DNA of 64,000 bases, from NCBI RefSeq assembly GCF_000513095.1, contig NZ_BAUT01000013.1:19618-83617 (forward strand). Direction: 5' to 3'. The position numbers and the translations under genes are program-made. Within the stretch, counting starts at the first letter, position 1. Each line of letters begins with the position of its first letter. The notes below the pieces were generated by a model. It saw nothing but the letters and a program-made list of their open reading frames with translations, did not search any database and was not told the origin of the DNA. This DNA is from Halalkalibacter wakoensis JCM 9140 (lineage in GTDB: Bacteria; Bacillota; Bacilli; Bacillales; Bacillaceae_D). Below, in pieces: positions 18,319 to 26,468 of this stretch.

Positions 18319-18426
18319 ATGGAAAGATTCAGATATCTATGGGACGATTTTCTTTTTGATCATTTTAGCTGTAAATCACTCTGCAGTTGTTTGGACAGAG
18401 TAAAGGATTTAGAGAAGATGATATAG
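18319..18426 (+). CDS. Possible 35-residue peptide with strong ribosome site
   Basis: TTAAGGAGGGATATAGT precedes ATG 18319 with ideal spacing, and the frame runs to TAG 18426: MERFRYLWDDFLFDHFS then three cysteines in KSLCSCLDRV. I know no homolog. It lies between the trehalase gene (divergent) and the YfiT-like gene. The excellent Shine-Dalgarno is the only argument for translation; it could also be the remnant of a longer gene. Confidence 0.35.
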   Translation: MERFRYLWDDFLFDHFSCKSLCSCLDRVKDLEKMI

Positions 18427-18487
18427 AACTACATATTTTATAGGTGAGCAGAAAATAAATACAAGGGGTTTATAGGAGGGGTAACAG

Positions 18488-19006
18488 ATGGATATGAAAT
18501 ACCCAATTGGAACATTCGAATTTGATGGTGAGATAACAGAGAGTGTAGCAACGGAATGGATAAAAGAGATTGAAGAATTGCCTAGTTTGCTACAAAAGGC
18601 AGTAAAAGACTTAGATGATGAACAGCTTGATACACCATATCGGCCTGGAGGATGGACAATTAGACAAGTCATTCATCATCTTGCCGATAGCCATATGAAT
18701 GCCTTGGTTCGTTTCAAATTAGCTCTTACGGAAGAAACCCCTGTCATAAAGCCGTATAATGAAGCGAAATGGGCGGAACTATCTGATTGTACATTACCAA
18801 TTGAAGTTTCCTTATTATTACTAAAATCGTTGCATACTCGCTGGACAAACGTTTTATCAAGTCTAAGTCCTGAGGATTTGAAAAAGACATTCATTCATCC
18901 TGAATTAGGAGAAGTGACAGTCGGTAAAAATATAGGAATCTATGCTTGGCACGGCCGACATCATCTGGCACATATTACGTCTTTGTGTAACCGGAAGGGC
19001 TGGTAA
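18488..19006 (+). CDS. DinB/YfiT-type metal-dependent hydrolase-like protein
   Basis: 172 residues. [13 protein letters not shown] opens the YfiT family. The metal-binding histidines of the DinB four-helix fold appear in [17 protein letters not shown] (about residue 62) and [10 protein letters not shown] (near residue 157). Related Bacillus proteins bind Zn or Ni and some act as bacillithiol S-transferases, so a thiol-transferase role is possible but unproven. ATG 18488 is 8 bases from AGGAGG. The DUF4256 gene follows 57 bases later on the same strand. Confidence 0.85.
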   Translation: MDMKYPIGTFEFDGEITESVATEWIKEIEELPSLLQKAVKDLDDEQLDTPYRPGGWTIRQVIHHLADSHMNALVRFKLALTEETPVIKPYNEAKWAELSDCTLPIEVSLLLLKSLHTRWTNVLSSLSPEDLKKTFIHPELGEVTVGKNIGIYAWHGRHHLAHITSLCNRKGW

Positions 19007-19062
19007 AAAACTGTGTGAATGATAATATAATGACAGTACAAGCTTGAGAGAAATAAGGGGAC

Positions 19063-19634
19063 ATGAATATGAAGAAGGAAAATCGGGAGTTATCACTAGA
19101 ACAACGTGAAGAATTACTCCAAACATTGAAAGTCCGTTTTGAGAAAAACATGGAACGACACAAGGGTCTTGAATGGGATGACGTGCAAGCAAAGCTCGAA
19201 GCTAATCCAGAAAAATTATGGTCGCTTAATGAAATGGAAGGAACTGGCGGTGAACCAGATGTTGTCGGTTATGATGAAAAAACGGGTGAATACATGTTTT
19301 ATGATTGTTCTGCAGAAAGTCCTAAAGGACGCAGAAGTGTGTGTTACGATCGCGAAGCTTGGAATCAAGAAAAAAGCACAAACCAGAAAATAGCGTTATA
19401 GATATGGCGGCGGAAATGGGAATTGAGCTGTTAACGGAAGAGCAATACCGAGGACTGCAGCAACTTGGTCATTTTGATAGAAAAACATCAAGCTGGGTGC
19501 AAACACCTGAGCATATTAGAAAACTTGGCGGAGCTATCTTTTGTGATCGTCGCTACGACACGGTCTTTATGTACCACAATGGAGCAGATTCTTACTATGG
19601 AGCAAGGGGTTTCCGAGGATCTCTTAGGGTCTAA
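19063..19634 (+). pseudogene. DUF4256 family protein, one-base frameshift
   Basis: The N-terminal part runs LEWDDVQAKLEANPEKLWSLNEMEGTGGEPDVVGYDEKTGEYMFYDCSAESPKGRRSVCYDREA. The family continuation ESRKKHKPENSVIDMAAEMGIELLTEEQYRGLQQLGHFDRKTSSWVQTPEHIRKLGGAIFCDRRYDTVF lies in the next frame. One more T at 19359-19360 (GCTTTGG for GCTTGG) joins them as DREALESRKKHK, about 190 residues, the full family length. Function unknown. As written, the protein ends early at 19401. Confidence 0.82.
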
Positions 19635-19785
19635 ATTCGCACGTCTCTAAATAAGAGGACGGAAAAAGTTCTTCATCAAGCAGATGAAGGACAAGACTGG
19701 TCATTTTCATTGTTAGTCTTCCACCAAGTGTCATTGGGGGAGAGTAGCCTAACTAATTTAGCTAGCACCATGCTCCGATAAAACA

Positions 19786-19818
19786 AAAACGACTCGAATT
19801 TCCGAGTCGTTTTTGTTT
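19786..19818 (+). terminator. Bidirectional terminator between DUF4256 and dps
   Basis: AAAACGACTCG and CGAGTCGTTTT form a perfect stem around AATTTC, with T residues on one side and A residues on the other, suiting convergent genes. The rest of the 200-bp gap (19635-19835) shows only a small CTTCATC/GATGAAG hairpin near 19671-19689. Confidence 0.75.
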
Positions 19819-19835
19819 TGGCTTGTCCACTTTCC

Positions 19836-20276
19836 TTATTTTAAGAATGAACGCAGCATCCAGTTATGTTTTTCAAGTGATTGATGAATCGCAAGAAGCA
19901 TATCGGCTGTTGTTTCATCCCCTAGTGAATCAGCGGCTTCCATACCTTCTTTTAGTTCATCGATTAATGTATTAAAGTCGTCAACTAGCTCTCCTACCAT
20001 TGATTCTGCATCTTGGCTGCCACTAGCTTCTTTTACAGAAGCTGTTTCTAAAAATTCTTTCATTGTTGCAACAGGATGTCCTTTCAATGCTAGTAAGCGT
20101 TCTGCTAACTCGTCGATATGTGTAGAGGCCTCGTTGTAAAGCTCCTCAAACTTATCATGTAATGTAAAGAAAGCAGGTCCTTTTACATACCAATGATAGT
20201 TGTGAAGCTTAATAAATAAAACACTCCAGTTTGCTATTTGTTTGTTTAAGATGGATGATACTTTTTCTTGACTCAT
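19836..20276 (-). CDS. dps: Dps family DNA-protecting ferritin-like protein
   Basis: 146 residues. [56 protein letters not shown] is the Dps signature, with the His, Asp and Glu ligands of the intersubunit ferroxidase site. Dodecamers oxidise and store iron and shield DNA during stress. The start has AAAGGAGGAG about 6 bases upstream. A sigma-B-like promoter lies at 20312-20337, in keeping with general-stress control of dps in Bacillus. Confidence 0.93.
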   Translation of the reverse strand: MSQEKVSSILNKQIANWSVLFIKLHNYHWYVKGPAFFTLHDKFEELYNEASTHIDELAERLLALKGHPVATMKEFLETASVKEASGSQDAESMVGELVDDFNTLIDELKEGMEAADSLGDETTADMLLAIHQSLEKHNWMLRSFLK

Positions 20277-20311
20277 ACGATTACTCCTCCTTTGTTCTCT
20301 CTAATTTACTA

Positions 20312-20337
20312 TTTCCCGTTTCAACAAAATTATAAAC
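20312..20337 (-). promoter_or_regulatory. Sigma-B-like promoter of dps
   Basis: On the minus strand GTTTAT (20337-20332) and GGGAAA (20317-20312) are 14 bp apart, close to the sigma-B consensus GTTTAA-N(12-15)-GGGTAT. It lies 36 bp before the dps start codon. Confidence 0.5.
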
Positions 20338-20349
20338 CAATTTTTTCTA

Positions 20350-21021
20350 CTAAAAAGTGACAACTTTATGTTGAAAGCTTCCTCCGTGAACTTGTGTGAA
20401 CATGTTTCCGGCTGCTTCAAGCAATGCATTTGCTTCTTCACTTTCCATAGACGGGCGCAAGTAAAAAAGGTGAAGAGCAGACGTTGTGTTAGTTGTTACC
20501 TTGGTTCTTGTTGAATCCACGATCGGACTACCAAAAGCACCAGTTGAATCGGCGCTAATCAACTTTCCTTCCATATGATTCAACCGTCCATTTACACCTT
20601 CGTATTGATCATGCTCAGTCCCTAAACGAAATGTCACATCCCCTTCGATCTGGGCAGCATCGTAAATTCCTAGAGGAATGGCATATTCTAATGAAAAAAA
20701 GGTGTTTAAATCAACGGCAGAATGTACAAGTGGAAGTGGTTGTCCTTTTTTGATTCGGCGGTATAACGCTTCGTGTGATGGACGGTATTTACTGGCGCTA
20801 ATTCCCAAGTCTTTAAATGTTTGACGCCATTCAGAGATGCCTTTATAATCGGTAAGTTCTTTCGTTTCGAGTTCTACTTTTAACGTCTCTTGAAAAAATT
20901 GCAAACGACCTTTTAACATTTGAGGTGAATCGTCAATCACGATATGATTGTATTGGATTGTCCCGATCTTAAAGGTTGGTATTTTCGATGAAATGGATTC
21001 ATCAATGCTTACATTTATCAT
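20350..21021 (-). CDS. B3/B4 tRNA-binding domain protein
   Basis: 223 residues. FFQETLKVELETKELTDYKGISEWRQTFKDLGISASKYRPSHEALYRRIKKG and LVHSAVDLNTFFSLEYAIPLGIYDAAQIEGDVTFRLG match free-standing B3/B4 proteins, related to the editing module of phenylalanyl-tRNA synthetase beta. Standalone members probably act on mischarged tRNA or amino acid derivatives; that is inference. ATG 21021 is preferred, with AAAGGATC upstream, because the longer extension overlaps the divergent queG start. It ends 73 bases before dps. Confidence 0.82.
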   Translation of the reverse strand: MINVSIDESISSKIPTFKIGTIQYNHIVIDDSPQMLKGRLQFFQETLKVELETKELTDYKGISEWRQTFKDLGISASKYRPSHEALYRRIKKGQPLPLVHSAVDLNTFFSLEYAIPLGIYDAAQIEGDVTFRLGTEHDQYEGVNGRLNHMEGKLISADSTGAFGSPIVDSTRTKVTTNTTSALHLFYLRPSMESEEANALLEAAGNMFTQVHGGSFQHKVVTF

Positions 21022-21098
21022 AGTTAACGATCCTTTCGCTACAAGTTTCTTTTTATTGTAGCATATTGAAGGAAATGGAAGAAGAAAGGTGATCGGAC

Positions 21099-22238
21099 AT
21101 GACACATGCCCAATTAAAGGATGAGCTTATTGCATATAGTAAAACAATAGGAGTCGACAAGATTGGCTTTGCATCTGCGGATCCTTTCTTGCAATTAAAA
21201 GATCGACTTCTGATTCAGCAAGAACGGGGGTATCAGTCTGGTTTTGAAGAACCTGATATAGAGAAAAGAACGGAACCAAAGAAGCTTGTCGAAGGAGCAA
21301 GAACGATTATTTCAATTGCGCTTGCGTATCCTTCCAAAATGAAAAATCCACCGAAGAGCACACGTGATGAAAGAAGAGGTATTTTCTGTAGAGCCTCATG
21401 GGGAAAGGATTATCATGATGTGTTACGAGATAGATTGAAAAAAATTGAGCTTTTCTTACAAGAAAAAGTACCAGATGGGAAGACCATTTCAATGGTTGAT
21501 ACAGGTGAACTTTCCGATCGTGCTGTGGCTGAGCGAGCTGGGATAGGCTGGAGTGGAAAGAATTGTGCGATCATTACCCCTGAATTTGGAAGCTATGTTT
21601 ACTTAGGGGAATTGGTAACCACGATAGGGTTTGAGCCAGATCAGCCCATTACGGATCAATGCGGAACGTGTAATAAATGTGTTGAAGCATGCCCAACGGG
21701 TGCTTTAATACAAGGTGGTCAATTGGATTCACAAAAATGCATTGCATTTTTAACACAAACCAAAACATTCCTTCCAGATCAGTATCGAAAAAAATTAGGG
21801 AATAGACTGTATGGTTGTGACACGTGTCAGCAAGTTTGTCCTGAAAACAAAGGTAAGGACTTTCATTTACATCCAGAAATGGAACCAGATCCTGAATTAG
21901 CAAAGCCAAAACTAATCCCTTTGCTCACAATAAGCAATCGAGAATTTAAAGAGACATTTGGCCACGTATCAGGTTCATGGAGGGGAAAAAAACCGATTCA
22001 GCGCAATGCGATTATCGCATTAGCTCATTTTAAAGACAAAAAAGCGTTACCCGTTTTAACGGAGCTACTTTACAAAGACCCAAGACCGGTTATACGAGGA
22101 ACAGCCGCTTGGGCAATAGGTGAGATTGGAAGCACGAGTGAGGAAACTATATTGAATAAAGCGAAAAAGACAGAAAAAGAAGCAGAAGTGATTCGAGAGA
22201 TTGAAAAAGGGCTGAATTTACTAAATAACAAGCATTGA
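21099..22238 (+). CDS. queG: Epoxyqueuosine reductase QueG
   Basis: 379 residues. The cobalamin-binding N-terminal domain includes SMVDTGELSDRAVAERAGIGWSGKNCAII. Two [4Fe-4S] clusters are supplied by CGTCNKCVEACPTGAL (about residue 189) and CDTCQQVCPENKG (about 239). C-terminal HEAT-like repeats (RNAIIALAHFKDKKALPVLTELL, VIRGTAAWAIGEIG) are normal for Bacillus QueG. It performs the last step of queuosine synthesis on tRNA. ATG 21099 follows AAAGGTG by about 10 bases and diverges from the B3/B4 gene. ogt follows within 80 bases. Confidence 0.95.
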   Translation: MTHAQLKDELIAYSKTIGVDKIGFASADPFLQLKDRLLIQQERGYQSGFEEPDIEKRTEPKKLVEGARTIISIALAYPSKMKNPPKSTRDERRGIFCRASWGKDYHDVLRDRLKKIELFLQEKVPDGKTISMVDTGELSDRAVAERAGIGWSGKNCAIITPEFGSYVYLGELVTTIGFEPDQPITDQCGTCNKCVEACPTGALIQGGQLDSQKCIAFLTQTKTFLPDQYRKKLGNRLYGCDTCQQVCPENKGKDFHLHPEMEPDPELAKPKLIPLLTISNREFKETFGHVSGSWRGKKPIQRNAIIALAHFKDKKALPVLTELLYKDPRPVIRGTAAWAIGEIGSTSEETILNKAKKTEKEAEVIREIEKGLNLLNNKH

Positions 22239-22313
22239 TAAACGAGCGAATCTTGTCTTAGTAAGGTAAGATAAGGAAAAGATTGGACATTGGAAGGAAG
22301 GGGTAATAGGACA

Positions 22314-22838
22314 ATGCACGTTACACACTACGTCGATGAAATGAATAGTCCCCTAGGAACTCTGACAATTGTTGCAACAGATAAAGGAGTTTGTCACATC
22401 CACTTTGGCGAATTAACAAAATGCACGGCGTCATTAAAGGCTTGGTTAAAAAAACAAGGACGAAAAGGTGAAGTCGTTCGCTGCAAAGAAACGCTAAAAC
22501 CAATATGTGATCAACTAGAAGACTACTTTGCTGGAAAACGGAACACATTTGATGTTTCACTAGACCTATGTGGGACGGAATTTCAAAAAAAGGTATGGAA
22601 TACATTAAAAGACATCGAATATGGAAAAACAAAGTCTTATAAAGAAATCGCAAAAGAAATTGGCGCACCAAAAGCCGTTCGAGCCATTGGAGGAGCTAAT
22701 AATAAAAACCCAATCCCGATTATTATTCCGTGCCACCGAGTAATCGGAAGCAACGGAAACATGGTCGGATACGGCGGAGGACTCGAGAAAAAAGAACTTC
22801 TCTTAAGCTTAGAAGGAGCAATTGAAAAAATCTCGTAA
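22314..22838 (+). CDS. ogt: Methylated-DNA-protein-cysteine methyltransferase
   Basis: 174 residues. The suicide-acceptor motif PIIIPCHRVIG places the reactive cysteine at residue 140, followed by the GYGGGLEKKELLLSLEG substrate region. FQKKVWNTLKDIEYGKTKSYKEIAKEIGAPKAVRAIGGANNKNP is the helix-turn-helix DNA-binding half. It repairs O6-alkylguanine directly. ATG 22314 follows AAGGAAGGGG by about 11 bases. A GGATGACATGGTCATTC hairpin with T run (22844-22869) ends the gene. Confidence 0.94.
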   Translation: MHVTHYVDEMNSPLGTLTIVATDKGVCHIHFGELTKCTASLKAWLKKQGRKGEVVRCKETLKPICDQLEDYFAGKRNTFDVSLDLCGTEFQKKVWNTLKDIEYGKTKSYKEIAKEIGAPKAVRAIGGANNKNPIPIIIPCHRVIGSNGNMVGYGGGLEKKELLLSLEGAIEKIS

Positions 22839-22843
22839 AGAAA

Positions 22844-22869
22844 GGATGACATGGTCATTCTTTTTTTTG
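22844..22869 (+). terminator. Terminator after ogt
   Basis: A stem of GGATGAC/GGTCATTC type, AAGGATGAC paired with GGTCATTCTT, is followed by eight T residues. Confidence 0.6.
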
Positions 22870-22909
22870 TTTTTTTATAGATTGTAACTGGAAAATTTTC
22901 GCTCATAGT

Positions 22910-23095
22910 GAAATGGAGCGGAAGCCACTCGACTCCTGCGGGAAATAGAGGGAGGCCACTGAAAAAGTGCCTAACTGCCGCAGGTGAATGACACTACGCT
23001 TTCCGCGGGTGCCCGGTGAGCCTCCTCGCTGTCGCCTGCGGGGTCTCACACGTGGGTCACTGCTCCCGCAGGAGTCTCCGTGTCATTCACCTGCT
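22910..23095. repeat. GC-rich palindromic repeat family B, copy 1
   Basis: Core CGCTTTCCGCGGG...GGTGAGCCTCCTCG...GGGGTCTCAC...CGCAGGAGTCT is enclosed by a perfect 15-bp stem, GCAGGTGAATGACAC (22980-22994) with its complement GTGTCATTCACCTGC (23080-23094). A further GACTCCTGCGGG half lies at 22930-22941. GC content is far above the surroundings. It is noncoding; long reading frames across it are by-products of the high GC. Similar repeats are common between genes in alkaliphilic bacilli. Confidence 0.8.
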
Positions 23096-23185
23096 AGGGT
23101 TACTTTTACTTACCATTTAACTTGTTACTCTTTTTCATTTAAAAGCTTTACTTCATATTTTTTTGCGAGTAGCAAAATGTCCAGT

Positions 23186-23345
23186 TTAACAAACATACAT
23201 TCCTGCATCTTTATTGAATTCGAATTCATCATTTTTTCGTGTTCCATATATACTGATAGGATGTTGTTTGGAAACAAGGTTCATGTTATTTGTTTTTGCA
23301 ATAACTCCAATGAGTGTATATTTTCCAGACTGTAGACCCAAGGCC
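23186..23345 (-). pseudogene. Possible gene remnant, 50-codon open frame without start
   Basis: On the minus strand an open frame without an initiation site reads SGKYTLIGVIAKTNNMNLVS, then KQHPISIYGTRKNDEFEFNK and a TAA at 23188-23186. Its composition is protein-like, unlike the flanking repeats, but it has no ribosome site and I recognise no family. A hairpin (AGGCCTTTGA/TCAAAGGCCT, 23341-23370) crosses its upstream end. Best read as debris in a repeat-rich gap. Confidence 0.2.
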
Positions 23346-23375
23346 TTTGAGCTTCATTTCTCAAAGGCCTCTTTT
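23341..23375 (+). terminator. Isolated terminator-like hairpin
   Basis: AGGCCTTTGA (23341-23350) pairs perfectly with TCAAAGGCCT (23361-23370), followed by CTTTTGC. No intact gene ends here, so it may belong to the decayed sequence nearby. Confidence 0.45.
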
Positions 23376-23445
23376 GCTATTTCTCATCTTTTTTTAATCA
23401 TTGATGAATATTAAATAGAGAATTTCTATCTTACCTCTCAACAAA

Positions 23446-23565
23446 GCGGACGGGATGGGAGGGCCGACTCCTGCAGGAGGGAAGGGCAGGTTGAAATCCA
23501 CCGGCGTAGCCGGTTAGTTCAACGCCCACCTGCGGAAAGCGTGCCCCCCATCCCGGGAGCGGATT
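23446..23565. repeat. GC-rich palindromic repeat family B, copy 2 (inverted)
   Basis: Same core as copy 1 on the opposite strand (CGACTCCTGCAGGAGG ... CACCTGCGGAAAGCGTG). The enclosing stem is CGGGATGGG (23451-23459) with CCCATCCCG (23547-23555), unrelated in sequence to the stem of copy 1. An internal hairpin CCGGCGTAGCCGG sits at 23501-23513. Confidence 0.75.
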
Positions 23566-23634
23566 CGATGTACTTATTTACGCCACTCTCTCATTAATCA
23601 CAAAGATTAGAGCACTTTTCCTGCTCTCAAATAG

Positions 23635-23705
23635 AGGTAGGGGCGAGACCCCACAGCCGAGGAGGCTCGCCACCTACTTGCGGGTGCGAGTGGCTGCAGC
23701 ACAAT
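23635..23705. repeat. Fragment of repeat family B
   Basis: GGCGAGACCCCACAGCCGAG followed by GAGGCTCGCC is the reverse complement of the inner GGTGAGCCTCCTCG...GGGGTCTCAC segment of copy 1. Bases 22839-23827 hold these repeats, a terminator and a possible remnant, but no intact gene. Confidence 0.6.
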
Positions 23706-23827
23706 GGAACGAACTTGGGGAAAACACCTAACCTATAACCATAAAGTATACGAAAACAGTCTTTTTTTGTTCATTTTAAACAAGCTAGTGATCATACGTT
23801 TATAGTAGTAGAAAGGAGAATGTCTAA

Positions 23828-24711
23828 ATGAACCCAAACATCATTTCTCGATTACATCAGCAAATCGAAACAAGGAATAAGCAGTTTGTTGAAGAGGCTA
23901 GAGGAGATAACTTGGTAGATGCCATTGTCCTAAAGAAACTAGCCATGAATAAGAAAAGAGGAGCTGAAATCGTAAAGTCTTATGTAGAAGGAGATATTAC
24001 ACGAACTTCAACATTCGAAGATTACCAATATGTCGATTACAAACAACATAATGAATACTTAATTAAAATAAACGATCATGTTTACATGGAAGAACAAATT
24101 GAATATCGAAGAGCTACATTTTTTCAAGATGAATTGATCAACGATGAAATGATTGAGGTTGAGGAACAAGAAAGGGAAGCGATTAAAGTAGAAGAAATGC
24201 TTCGTGAAACAAGTGCCGATGAACCTAAACGTTCCTATAACAGAAGAGAAGCGGTTCGATATGCAGAGAGATGGTGGGATGACTACAATCCTGAATACAA
24301 AAAATTCACGAATAACTGTACGAATTTCATCTCGCAATGTTTGCACGCAGGTGGCGCAAAAATGTCCGGTCACCCAGACCGTTCTAAAGGCTGGTGGTTT
24401 AGGTCAAATAATTGGAGCTTCAGTTGGTCTGTTGCCCATGCGTTCAGATGGTATTTAAGTGGATCCAATGCGGGTTTAAGAGGCGAAGAGAAAGAGAGTG
24501 CAAGCGAGTTAGAGCTGGGGATGTCATTTGTTATGATTTTGATGGAGATGGACGTTGGCAGCACACAACCATTGTCGTAGACAAAGATGCAAATGGAGAA
24601 CCACTCGTCAATGCCCAAACAGCCAACAGCCGCATGCGCTACTGGAAATATGAAGATTCCACAGCCTGGACACCAAATATTAAATACAAGTTTTTCCGAA
24701 TCGTAGTATAA
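23828..24711 (+). pseudogene. Amidase-domain (Amidase_6) protein, one-base frameshift
   Basis: Residues 1-140 form a charged helical N-terminal region with no signal peptide. The putative amidase domain follows: RREAVRYAERWWDDYNPEYKKFTNNCTNFISQCLHAGGAKM, containing the catalytic cysteine of this NlpC-like family. At GCTGGGGATG (24515-24524) one G is missing from the G run (24517-24520); restoring it gives [25 protein letters not shown], including the expected catalytic histidine, and ends at 24711 with about 294 residues. Possible cell-wall or spore-coat hydrolase; the role is inferred. Confidence 0.82.
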
Positions 24712-24753
24712 AGCCACACCCAAAAGGGCGGTTTCCCTTTTGGGTGTGGCTTT
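24711..24753 (+). terminator. Terminator after the amidase-domain gene
   Basis: AAGCCACACCCAAAAGGG pairs with CCCTTTTGGGTGTGGCTT around CGGTTT, an 18-bp perfect stem. The AAAAGGGCGGTTTCCCTTTT centre also occurs in the tandem repeat at 40463-40640. Confidence 0.8.
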
Positions 24754-24866
24754 AGGATTTAAATTGTAAGTTCCCCTCTTTTTGAGCATTTCTTCTTTAA
24801 TCGGTAGGTGGTATAATGTTTTTTATTGATAAGTTAGATTCTTATAGGAAATAGAGGTGTTTGCAC

Positions 24867-25340
24867 GTGGGGTTACATATCGTGCTTTTTCAGCCAGAAA
24901 TCCCGGCTAATACAGGAAATATTGCAAGAACATGTGCTGGTACGAATACAACATTGCATTTAATTCGCCCTCTTGGGTTTTCAACGGATGATAAAATGTT
25001 AAAACGAGCTGGTTGTGATTACTGGCCAAGTGTATCGATTCATTATTACGATTCGTTGGACGAGCTTTTTAACAAATATCCAGAAGGTCAATTTTACTTT
25101 ATCGAAACAGTTGGAACGAAGAATTACAGTGATTTTGATTATTCCAATAATGACATCGATCACTTTTTTGTGTTTGGTCGCGAAACGACGGGATTGCCTC
25201 AAAGTGTGATCGAACAAAATGTAGAGAAATGCTTTCGAATCCCTCAAACAGATAAAATTCGTTCGCTTAATTTATCGAATACCGCTGCGATTGTGATTTA
25301 TGAAGCTATCCGTCAGCAAGGCTTTAAAGATCTAGTATAG
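24867..25340 (+). CDS. trmL: tRNA (cytidine(34)-2'-O)-methyltransferase TrmL
   Basis: 157 residues of the SPOUT class. HIVLFQPEIPANTGNIARTCAGTNTTLHLIRPLGFSTDDKMLKRAGCDYW at the N-terminus and the knot region FGRETTGLP...RIPQTDKIRSLNLSNTAAIVIYEA bind S-adenosylmethionine. It methylates the wobble ribose of leucine tRNAs. GTG 24867 is chosen over TTG 24861 since GAGGTG would overlap the latter. A bidirectional ATCGACCAG hairpin follows (25350-25387). Confidence 0.95.
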   Translation: MGLHIVLFQPEIPANTGNIARTCAGTNTTLHLIRPLGFSTDDKMLKRAGCDYWPSVSIHYYDSLDELFNKYPEGQFYFIETVGTKNYSDFDYSNNDIDHFFVFGRETTGLPQSVIEQNVEKCFRIPQTDKIRSLNLSNTAAIVIYEAIRQQGFKDLV

Positions 25341-25349
25341 ACCGGAGTG

Positions 25350-25387
25350 AAAAATCGACCAGTCTCCGAAGAGGCTGGTCGATTTCG
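25350..25387. terminator. Terminator after trmL, bidirectional
   Basis: AAATCGACCAGTCTC pairs with the inverse GAGGCTGGTCGATTT around CGAA with one wobble position. It separates trmL from the minus-strand small gene. Confidence 0.7.
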
Positions 25388-25403
25388 TAAGGAAAAGTGC
25401 TTA

Positions 25404-25493
25404 TTAATTTTTGTGTGGATTGTCTTCATATCCTGCTGTGAAAATAGCAACAAAGAAAACAATACTAACACCAAGGATGAGTACTGTACCCAT
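25404..25493 (-). CDS. 29-residue single-span membrane peptide
   Basis: MGTVLILGVSIVFFVAIFTA followed by GYEDNPHKN: one hydrophobic helix and a short polar tail. AAGGAGG lies 7 bases before ATG 25493, a very strong site for so short a frame. Tiny single-span proteins of this kind are widespread in Bacillus and often poorly annotated. No family recognised. It is convergent with trmL. Confidence 0.6.
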   Translation of the reverse strand: MGTVLILGVSIVFFVAIFTAGYEDNPHKN

Positions 25494-25648
25494 GTTTATT
25501 CCTCCTTGTCACAAAGCATAAGTCCATTATAAAACAATTCTACAAAGAAAGAAATGAAAGTTACGTGAAAGCTAGGACGGTTCTTCTAATTTGTAGAGGA
25601 TGACCGTCGTGATTAAGCTTATATAGATGAGAGAAGGAGACGTTTTGA

Positions 25649-26206
25649 GTGTCAAATCGATATATCACAAGTCATTTTCCGCTTATTTCAATTTTGTTGT
25701 TTAGTCTTGCATTTGCTATTTATGTTCAGGGATTTATTCTAAATGAGTTAGTGAATCTAGGGATTTATAGTGGGATGTTGGAATTTATTTCTGAAAGTGG
25801 CATCAAACTAACATTGCTGTTTTTGTTGCTATTATTTTTCTTTATGGTTTTTTCGGCTCTGAAATTATTAGCAGATACAACGATTGAACTGTCCATGCTC
25901 TTTTTCTCAAAAGATGAAGAGGGAAATGAATTAAATAAAGTTCGATCAGGTTCATGGATTTATTTAGCTGGAAGTGTGCTAGCTGTTTTGCTAGCGCAAT
26001 ACCTTGTAGTAGTTGTCCTTTTATTTATCATAGCAAGTTTAAGTTATTTTGTTTTTCTTGTTTATAAAGTGAGCCATACATTAAATCTACCAGGATTAAT
26101 TGGATTTATCTTTTTCCAAGTTATTTTTTGGAGTGTGTTTCTGTTAGCGGTCTTTTTTGCTTTATTGCGTTTATATAATAGTTTTATGGCTAGTTTGCCT
26201 TTGTAA
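25649..26206 (+). CDS. YufK-like membrane protein (DUF5366)
   Basis: 185 residues with about five hydrophobic segments. The opening SNRYITSHFPLISILLFSLAFAIYVQGFIL resembles B. subtilis YufK, and LLADTTIELSMLFFSKDEEGNELNKVRSGSWIY forms the single large polar loop. Function unknown. The GTG start at 25649 follows AAGGAGA by about 10 bases. It stands alone between the small peptide gene and the penicillin-binding protein gene, with two hairpins downstream. Confidence 0.7.
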   Translation: MSNRYITSHFPLISILLFSLAFAIYVQGFILNELVNLGIYSGMLEFISESGIKLTLLFLLLLFFFMVFSALKLLADTTIELSMLFFSKDEEGNELNKVRSGSWIYLAGSVLAVLLAQYLVVVVLLFIIASLSYFVFLVYKVSHTLNLPGLIGFIFFQVIFWSVFLLAVFFALLRLYNSFMASLPL

Positions 26207-26296
26207 TATGGTTAGAAAAAAAGATGATTCATCACATGGATGTTCGTCTTTTTTTGTGCTTTAGTGAAAGGAAGGGACAACTGAATGATAGTCAAA

Positions 26297-26336
26297 TAAA
26301 AATCCGAATGATTCCATCGAATCTTTCGGATTTTTC
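26297..26336 (+). terminator. Hairpin family D, copy 1
   Basis: AATCCGAATGATTC pairs with GAATCTTTCGGATT across CATC and ends in T residues. The AATCCGAA...TTCGGATT design recurs at 41900-41957 and 50986-51041, each time close to family B-type CATACACT/CGCTAG sequence (here 26378-26394). Confidence 0.65.
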
Positions 26337-26468
26337 CTTTGATAATCAATATTGGTTAAAAGGCGCTGCTCTGGGCATACACTTCGCTAGTATAGAGACA
26401 ATTCTCTATTTCAAAAAGAAATACGTACAGAACGTTAGTCTATGGTGAGGTCATGATAAGTTGTAAAG

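Noticed and set aside
22988..23335. 115-codon plus-strand reading frame
   Set aside because: It begins inside a GC-rich palindromic repeat, is cysteine- and phenylalanine-rich without family resemblance, and lacks a ribosome site.
25347..25532. 61-codon plus-strand frame after trmL
   Set aside because: It lies over the trmL terminator and antisense to a better supported small membrane peptide.
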